Shown here piece after piece: positions 7,101 through 11,174 of a stretch of 11,174 nucleotides of DNA. The stretch is from Cephalothrix simula (lineage: Eukaryota; Nemertea; Palaeonemertea; Archinemertea; Cephalotrichidae). The position numbers were made by a program, and so were the translations under genes. The DNA lies in NCBI GenBank assembly GCA_035591015.1, contig JAXIUW010206954.1, forward strand, positions 1 through 11,174, in the 5' to 3' direction. The notes under the pieces are model-generated. The model did no database searches. It was not told where the DNA came from and saw only the letters and a list, made by a program, of their open reading frames with translations. How positions within the stretch are numbered: position 1 is the stretch's first letter; every line of letters starts with the position of its first letter.

Positions 7101-9236
7101 GACCTTGCTAAAACACCTTCTTCTCCCCATAGTAGAGCCTCCTCTGCAGAAAGTTTTCATGACGCCCAGGATGAATCCCCTGCTGCCCGGATAGAAACTG
7201 TACCACCCACCCTTGTTCCTAAATTTGATCCGGTTCTTCCAAGATCCCATCGTTTTACGATCCGAACTTTTAACTGTCCCGTAAAGTGCCAAAAATGTAC
7301 TTCAATTCTTGTCGGTCTCGCGCGTCAAGGTGCAAGATGTGAAGATTGTGGATACACGTGCCATATATGGTGCCGAGAAAAGGCACCGCAAGTCTGTCCT
7401 GTACCACCGGAGCAGGGTCGGAAAGCCGTCGGAATTGATCCTGTAAGAGGTGTTGGGACAGCTTATGAAGGTCTCGTCAGGGTTCCAAAACCTGGTGGAA
7501 TAAGAAGGGGATGGGCAAAGCAATTTATTTACGTTTGTGATTTTAAAGTTTTCTTGTATGATATTAATCCGGAAAGAAATAGTATGCCAAGTGTTTCGGT
7601 TAGTAATGTTTTAGATATGAGGGACGAGGCATTTAGTGTTGACTCAGTTCAGGACAATGACGTCATTCACGCCAATAGAAAGGATATACCATCGATTTTT
7701 AAAATTACTACCTCTGAAACCAACCCACCAGGCAAAACCTATCATGTATTAATGTTAGCTGATAATCCACAAGATAAGCAAAGATGGGTTGGTGCGCTAA
7801 ACGAATTATTAAAACTTTTAAAGGCTAACCATCACACTGATCGATCAGTGTTACAAGCTAAGGAGGTGTACGATAGCTCTCTCACCCTGTTGAAAAATGC
7901 AATGTCAGCTGCCATTTTAGATAAACACACGCTGCTCTTGGGCACGGAAGAAGGTTTGCATGTGATAGATATTAATAAAGATGTTATTACTAGGATTGGT
8001 GAGCGAAAGAGTGTTCAGCAAATAGAAATAGTGCATTCAGAACAATTAATTGTTGTTATATCAGGAAAGCAAAGGCATATACGTCTCACTCCTATGACGG
8101 TATTAGAAGGATATGATGTAGAATCAGTAAAAATAGGAGAAAGCAAAGGTTGTGCTACATTCTGCACAGGACTAGTTAGACAAGGTTCTAGTACATGTTT
8201 ATGTGTAGCTAACAAGCGCACGGTAATAATTTATGAATTAAATCGAACCCGCCAAAGGCATAGGAAAGTAAAGGAAATTCTGTGTCCCGGACAAGTGCAA
8301 TTTATTGAAATGATGAATGAAAGACTTTGTGTAGGCTATCCTTCTAATTTCGCCATGTATAGTGTGCAAGGAGAAGGTGCACCTATCCTTTTAATTCATG
8401 GAGGTGACCTGAACTACATTCAGCATTCAACATTAGATGCTTTATGGGCTGTGGAAATGTCTCATAAGGAATTTCTTTTAGTATTTAGTACCTTGGGTGT
8501 TTATGTTGATAATAAAGGTAATCGGTCACGATCATTGGAGTTGATGTGGCCTGCCCCGCCTACTGGTGTCGCTTACTGTGCTCCTTATTTAATATTATAT
8601 TCTGAAAATGATGTGTTTGTGTATGATGCCAATACAATGGAGTGGATTCATACAATCACAATCAAGAAGTTGAAGCCTCTTGATAGAGAAGGTGCTCTTA
8701 ATCTTAGTTATGTAATCGACGCAGTCCGTCTCATTTATCTACATAATCGATCAAAAGAGGAGGATAAAATTTATATCCCTGAAAATGTGAAGCGAATCGC
8801 TGCGAGAAATAGACGAAAGTTCTCGTTTAAGGGAAAGGAGGAGGAAGTGGTGCGGCGAAACATTGATAGATCCTTAATTTCTGGACCAATGAATTTTAGT
8901 CATGTTTCACATATGGGCCCAGGTGAAGGACTTCAAGTTTTAATAGACCTTCCACATATGCGAAGTGCAAGAACAGATGATGAAAAAATGCAGCGCGTTA
9001 TGAATATTTTACAACCAGCTATACCTGGAACCGGAAGCTCGGGCAGCAGCCCCGTACCTGCTGTAGCAACGGCTTCTCCAGGATCCACAGGATCATCAGC
9101 TGACCACTCAGGTGGCAGTCTACTAATGTCTCCGACGAATAGGGATAGTTACTTGGAATCTAGGCATTCTATTATCTCCAACACAAGTACTAATCTAAGT
9201 AGTCCTTCTGATCGAGATAGTTTTGCTGAAGACTAA
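4116..9236 (+). CDS. CDC42BP (MRCK): MRCK-type Cdc42-binding serine/threonine kinase (CDC42BPA/B, Genghis Khan family), intronless
   Basis: This protein is a Cdc42-GTP effector kinase. Family members phosphorylate myosin phosphatase and myosin light chain regulators and LIM kinase to control actomyosin at membranes. Domains in order: kinase (residues 86-352) with GRGAFGEV at 93-100, Lys115, HRD at 208-210, Lys212, Asn215, DFG at 228-230 and activation-loop GTP at 248-250; AGC tail to about 425 with hydrophobic motif FIGFTF (408-413, Thr412); coiled coil from about 437 to 950, including the KELTRKL motif at 458; C1 zinc finger (1045-1094) with every ligand present (His1045, Cys1058, Cys1061, Cys1075, Cys1078, His1083, Cys1086, Cys1094); PH (about 1115-1236, Trp1224); CNH (about 1258-1545); CRIB (1588-1601, matching ISxPxxFxHxxHxG exactly); Ser-rich tail. 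CRIB and CNH separate it from ROCK and citron kinase. The 1706 residues are close to the roughly 1710-1730 of human MRCK alpha and beta. Met1, Met3 and Met8 are possible starts, and Met8 (4137) fits the usual family N-terminus best. Having no introns is unusual. All catalytic and binding residues are intact, so it is not a pseudogene. Confidence 0.97.
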   Translation: MTMSTSVMSATVEERLNNIEQLYLAGPQGCNGGAVSIETLLDIFVVLYNECSNSSLRREKNISEFVEYAKPYISKMKEYYLHRDDFDMLKIIGRGAFGEVAVVKLKGTEKVYAMKILNKWEMLKRAETACFKEERDVLVYGDKQWITTLHYAFQDDDYLYLVMDYYCGGDLLTLLSKFEDKLPEDMARFYLAEMVLAIDSLHQMRYVHRDIKPDNILIDRSGHIVLADFGSCLKMLDDGTVQSNVAVGTPDYISPEILRAMEDGHGRYGSECDWWSLGVCMYEMLFGETPFYAESLVETYGKIMNHSTRFEFPPEINDVSEDAKDLIKRLICNSDQRLGQQGLDDFRSHPFFAEIDWEQIRETEPPFVPEVSSPSDTTHFDVDDLDLRQTDTMPPPSLTAFTGHHLPFIGFTFTGSRLSDTRCATGTFDSIDFIGEEVNAVTAKAYERRLEKLEKDKKELTRKLNDAIQKIQGNFNKVNSSEEPRSRGDIENKRLQDDLTQWKKKCAEFQAQLQDKERQLQETLSIKRELESLEGDKSSKVKSLEKNNKMLKQDNDDMRRELQDLQEKLKSQSKELKDAVGQRKVAMEEFSELNDRLNEVRTQKQKLSRQVRDLEEELGDQKQKFELSKLDLRKTEKLRKEAQSMFDEVSADANRERKLRERAESFTKDLEKEMESIKQRSISRSHSNSSLENAQEISRLKADLERKDVEFEERITSLESQYLNQTKELQYQLQDAESKNSSLSSEVGFLREKLKYTRNQSQQALQESISEVKKDAERERSILTDENNKLNKEFDKLQEAYSTLADNNQQLEEQMRLVNDKKDTISHWEGQIAEIISWVNDEKEARGYLQALANKMSEELESLRGAGVANRSWKNRRHEKMVKMDYLALQSALKSEVQAKGEIQTELSTLTEKYAALERQLEEANNKIISVGEDAERTKKENEKLKNQLESDGFGLDRPDSRSSFLRFIREQAARLEDSFGLEKSSVAGDYDFTEDLAKTPSSPHSRASSAESFHDAQDESPAARIETVPPTLVPKFDPVLPRSHRFTIRTFNCPVKCQKCTSILVGLARQGARCEDCGYTCHIWCREKAPQVCPVPPEQGRKAVGIDPVRGVGTAYEGLVRVPKPGGIRRGWAKQFIYVCDFKVFLYDINPERNSMPSVSVSNVLDMRDEAFSVDSVQDNDVIHANRKDIPSIFKITTSETNPPGKTYHVLMLADNPQDKQRWVGALNELLKLLKANHHTDRSVLQAKEVYDSSLTLLKNAMSAAILDKHTLLLGTEEGLHVIDINKDVITRIGERKSVQQIEIVHSEQLIVVISGKQRHIRLTPMTVLEGYDVESVKIGESKGCATFCTGLVRQGSSTCLCVANKRTVIIYELNRTRQRHRKVKEILCPGQVQFIEMMNERLCVGYPSNFAMYSVQGEGAPILLIHGGDLNYIQHSTLDALWAVEMSHKEFLLVFSTLGVYVDNKGNRSRSLELMWPAPPTGVAYCAPYLILYSENDVFVYDANTMEWIHTITIKKLKPLDREGALNLSYVIDAVRLIYLHNRSKEEDKIYIPENVKRIAARNRRKFSFKGKEEEVVRRNIDRSLISGPMNFSHVSHMGPGEGLQVLIDLPHMRSARTDDEKMQRVMNILQPAIPGTGSSGSSPVPAVATASPGSTGSSADHSGGSLLMSPTNRDSYLESRHSIISNTSTNLSSPSDRDSFAED

Positions 9237-9288
9237 TGCCATTTGTTTATAGCATGTATAGAACTCCTGTAAAATAATGGTTTTTAGT

Positions 9289-9294
9289 ATTAAA
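9289..9294 (+). terminator. ATTAAA polyadenylation signal of the kinase gene
   Basis: ATTAAA, the commonest variant of AATAAA, lies 52 bases after the stop codon. A GU-rich stretch (GTGTGATTGCATGG, then TTTGTGCTTTTGTTG) follows at about 9323-9352, at the usual spacing for a downstream cleavage element. Cleavage would be expected around 9305-9320, giving a short 3' UTR of about 70-80 nt. No canonical AATAAA lies nearer to the stop codon. Confidence 0.55.
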
Positions 9295-9315
9295 AAAAAA
9301 CGGAAGTAGAAAAAA

Positions 9316-9697
9316 TGGCGACGTGTGATTGCATGGATTTGTGCTTTTGTTGAAAAATACAGCTTACGTAAATTTCATTTTGACTTTATGAAAATATCAT
9401 TTTACTATATGACATTTTGATAATCAAATAGATCTAATCATTAGTTGAGGAGTAAATTTGGGCACCGCTTTATGTTATCAGCTATCTGACTCTGAGAGTG
9501 AGAGTGAGTACCGTACCTGAGTACCCGGTAACAGAACACCAACAGTCAACACTAACAGTGGCTACATATCTGCTAATCTGCACACCAAATTTAAGTAAGT
9601 ATCCTACTTTTCATGTTCTACTTCTATCCTAACTTGTAACATCGGGACCTAATGCGAGTTTGTTCACATGCCGTGGTATCCCAGGTTCCAGCCCAAT
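9316..9697. other. Gene-free stretch downstream of the kinase gene
   Basis: There is no coding frame or RNA gene. A short GAGAGTGAGAGTGAG run at about 9494-9508 is a minor simple repeat. A donor-like AAGTAAGTAT lies near 9592-9601, but no exon can be supported beside it. Confidence 0.5.
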
Positions 9698-9874
9698 GCC
9701 CATTTCGGGAGAAACACTTTTAATGTCTTTTTTACTTCCGAATACTTCGGAATAAGGATAAACAACCTACTAAAACACTCAACCAGATCCTCTAGAGTTG
9801 TATTCCTCGCCCTCGGATATAGTAATTAGTATAAATAGAATATAAGGACTGAAAGACTTTCTTCCGAAATGGGC
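9698..9874. repeat. Putative MITE-like element with 17 bp terminal inverted repeats
   Basis: GCCCATTTCGGGAGAAA at 9698-9714 matches the reverse complement of 9858-9874 at 16 of 17 positions. The interior contains a small perfect hairpin TTCCGAA-TAC-TTCGGAA at 9736-9752. At 177 bp it is MITE-sized. No convincing target duplication flanks the arms, so the family cannot be assigned. Confidence 0.55.
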
Positions 9875-10345
9875 TTGTCAGTTTTTTGCCAAAAAACTTT
9901 TGTTTTAACTCCTACCATGACATTTGAATTTTCGGGTAAGGTACTAATGAATTCTTTCCGTTTCCATGGTCAGTCACCTACTTGACTCCTGGTAACCGAG
10001 TAAAAAGTAAAATCAGTTCTTGAAACTGTTCATATTTGGAGAAGAGGTCTCTCTAAAACTCATAACATGGCGTAGGTCAAAGGCGGGACTGTGATAATGA
10101 TCAGTGATGCCTTATAATGTGGACTTGCGGCCCTTAGTGCAAAGTGTGCAGGGTGTGCTGAATAAATTCGGTGCAGAAGAATTTCAAAAAGGCAGAAAAA
10201 TTGGCAAAGGTTTGGGGAAAAATCAGCCAGAAACATCCATTTAGCGGGTTCATTGGAAACACTGAACGGCGGAATGCAAAATGATGAAATGAGACGAAAC
10301 GAGGCTAAAAATGCCCAAAAATTAATAAATTGCTGTTTTTTTATG
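9875..10345. other. Gene-free stretch
   Basis: No protein or RNA gene is visible. An AATAAA at about 10163-10168 lacks any upstream gene to serve. GGGTTCATTGG near 10238 faintly resembles a tRNA B box, but no tRNA fold accompanies it. The segment at 10110-10160 is locally richer in G and C and could be a repeat fragment. Confidence 0.5.
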
Positions 10346-10457
10346 GGCCTAGATGTAGTATAGTCCGATTGATCACGTGACTAGAGGGTTTTTGTACACG
10401 AAAGACTAGTCTTTCTCGTCAAGTCTCATATTAATCAGACTATACTACATCAAGGCC
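10346..10457. repeat. Small inverted-repeat element with 25 bp arms and a central palindrome
   Basis: The left arm 10346-10370, containing GATGTAGTATAGTC, matches the reverse complement of 10433-10457 at 23 of 25 positions. The centre contains GAAAGACTAGTCTTTC, a perfect 16 bp palindrome at 10400-10415, and an E-box CACGTG at about 10375-10380. The 112 bp total suits a very short MITE. No clear target duplication was found. Confidence 0.7.
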
Positions 10458-11174
10458 AGAATGTGATAAATTTGATATAACACATACCTCCTATCAATTT
10501 TTAGTGACATTCATGGACAAAAAATTAAATTTATTGTTTTTTTGTCTTTATATTATTTTTCTCTATTTTTTCTTGTAACAGAGGGATGTGTTCATTTAGA
10601 CTTGCGTAGTTTTCTCCTATCTATTCGCGCTTTCCATTGAAAATTATATCGGAAGAGCAATTTGTAAGTGATAACCGCATAGATGACCTTTTTTCTCATC
10701 CAAGAAAATTTGCATACGGCACGCCAATTTAACATAAATAATTCTTGGTGCAATATTTTTGCCAGGCCAATTCTAGCAGCGCAATATGCAGTGCACCTCC
10801 CACCACACATTGCACTATGGCTTGTGGCAATGGTGGAAAAGACTGAAGTGGGCATAGATCAGAAGAAGTCAGCCCATGTTCCTTAAGCGATTAGTTGAGG
10901 ATAGAGTTAAAATTAAAAACTTGCAATAAAATAGATTTGTTGAGAAATAACAGGTCCTGACGTTAACTTCTAACGTTCATCCTTCCTATAAATTTTAGTT
11001 TGATTTTACATGTCTTATTTAATGAGGCCCTGTAATGATAAAACATCATCAACATGTCAAGTGCCATGTGAACTTTTTTATGCCGTGTTTTATGATATGA
11101 GTATGGTATAAACAACAAGTACCGGTACTTATTTAAAGTGACAAATTTTATGCGAATGGGGGGTTTTTTCTTAA
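10458..11174. other. Gene-free AT-rich stretch to the window end
   Basis: Overlapping small frames on opposite strands at 10592-10886 show no recognisable protein features and read as chance. A perfect 14 bp palindrome AAGTACCGGTACTT lies at 11117-11130. No RNA gene or further element is supported. Confidence 0.55.

Noticed and set aside
4507-8221. Several 64-74 codon minus-strand frames inside the kinase gene
   Set aside because: They are antisense by-products of a conserved coding region, with no start context or protein features of their own.
9292-9300. A9 run as the tail of a retrocopied mRNA
   Set aside because: It begins within the ATTAAA signal itself, whereas a real tail would start 10-30 bases later. 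No matching target duplication was found upstream of the gene.
10230-10250. tRNA or tRNA-derived SINE B box
   Set aside because: GGGTTCATTGG is a poor match and no acceptor or anticodon stem can be folded around it.
10592-10886. Two opposing small frames
   Set aside because: They overlap on opposite strands, resemble no known protein and sit in unremarkable AT-rich sequence.
1-11174. CRISPR array, operon or other prokaryotic system
   Set aside because: There are no regularly spaced direct repeats. The sole gene is a metazoan-type multidomain kinase.

Overview
This is an AT-rich piece of an animal nuclear genome with one long protein-coding gene. A single uninterrupted plus-strand reading frame (4116-9236, 1706 codons, standard code) encodes a complete MRCK-type kinase (CDC42BPA/CDC42BPB family; Drosophila homologue Genghis Khan). 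The protein aligns along its whole length with the bilaterian family, from the N-terminal helices to the CRIB motif. The flanks, with several different non-coding inverted-repeat elements, look like those of an invertebrate. The species cannot be fixed from the sequence; a marine invertebrate is a guess.

Layout. Bases 1-3741 contain no believable gene. They are crowded with fold-back and inverted-repeat elements: a pair of roughly 75-80 bp inverted copies at 289-363 and 1319-1398, a small fold-back at 1163-1317, a long imperfect palindrome at 2437-2657 with a relative at 1-92, and a large fold-back at 2992-3520. A well-formed 168 bp miniature inverted-repeat transposon (MITE) lies at 3745-3912. 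It has 19 bp perfect terminal repeats and a TAA target duplication, so it is probably PIF/Harbinger-type. Only 23 bases beyond the MITE is a plausible 3' splice site (AG at 3934-3935). It is followed by a leader of about 180 nt, rich in upstream ATGs, and then the gene. An ATTAAA poly(A) signal with a GU-rich stretch downstream follows about 50 bases after the stop codon. Bases 9316-11174 again lack a gene but hold two more small inverted-repeat elements, at 9698-9874 and 10346-10457.

Function. The encoded kinase would be an effector of GTP-bound Cdc42 (and possibly Rac). It has a catalytic domain with an AGC C-terminal tail, a long coiled coil, lipid-binding C1 and PH domains, a CNH domain and a CRIB motif. 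In known animals this architecture drives myosin II activation and actin remodelling at membranes.

The main oddity is that the gene is intronless over 5.1 kb, whereas vertebrate orthologues are split into dozens of exons. This could be an intact retrocopy or lineage-specific intron loss. I found no evidence of a new multi-gene system in this window.
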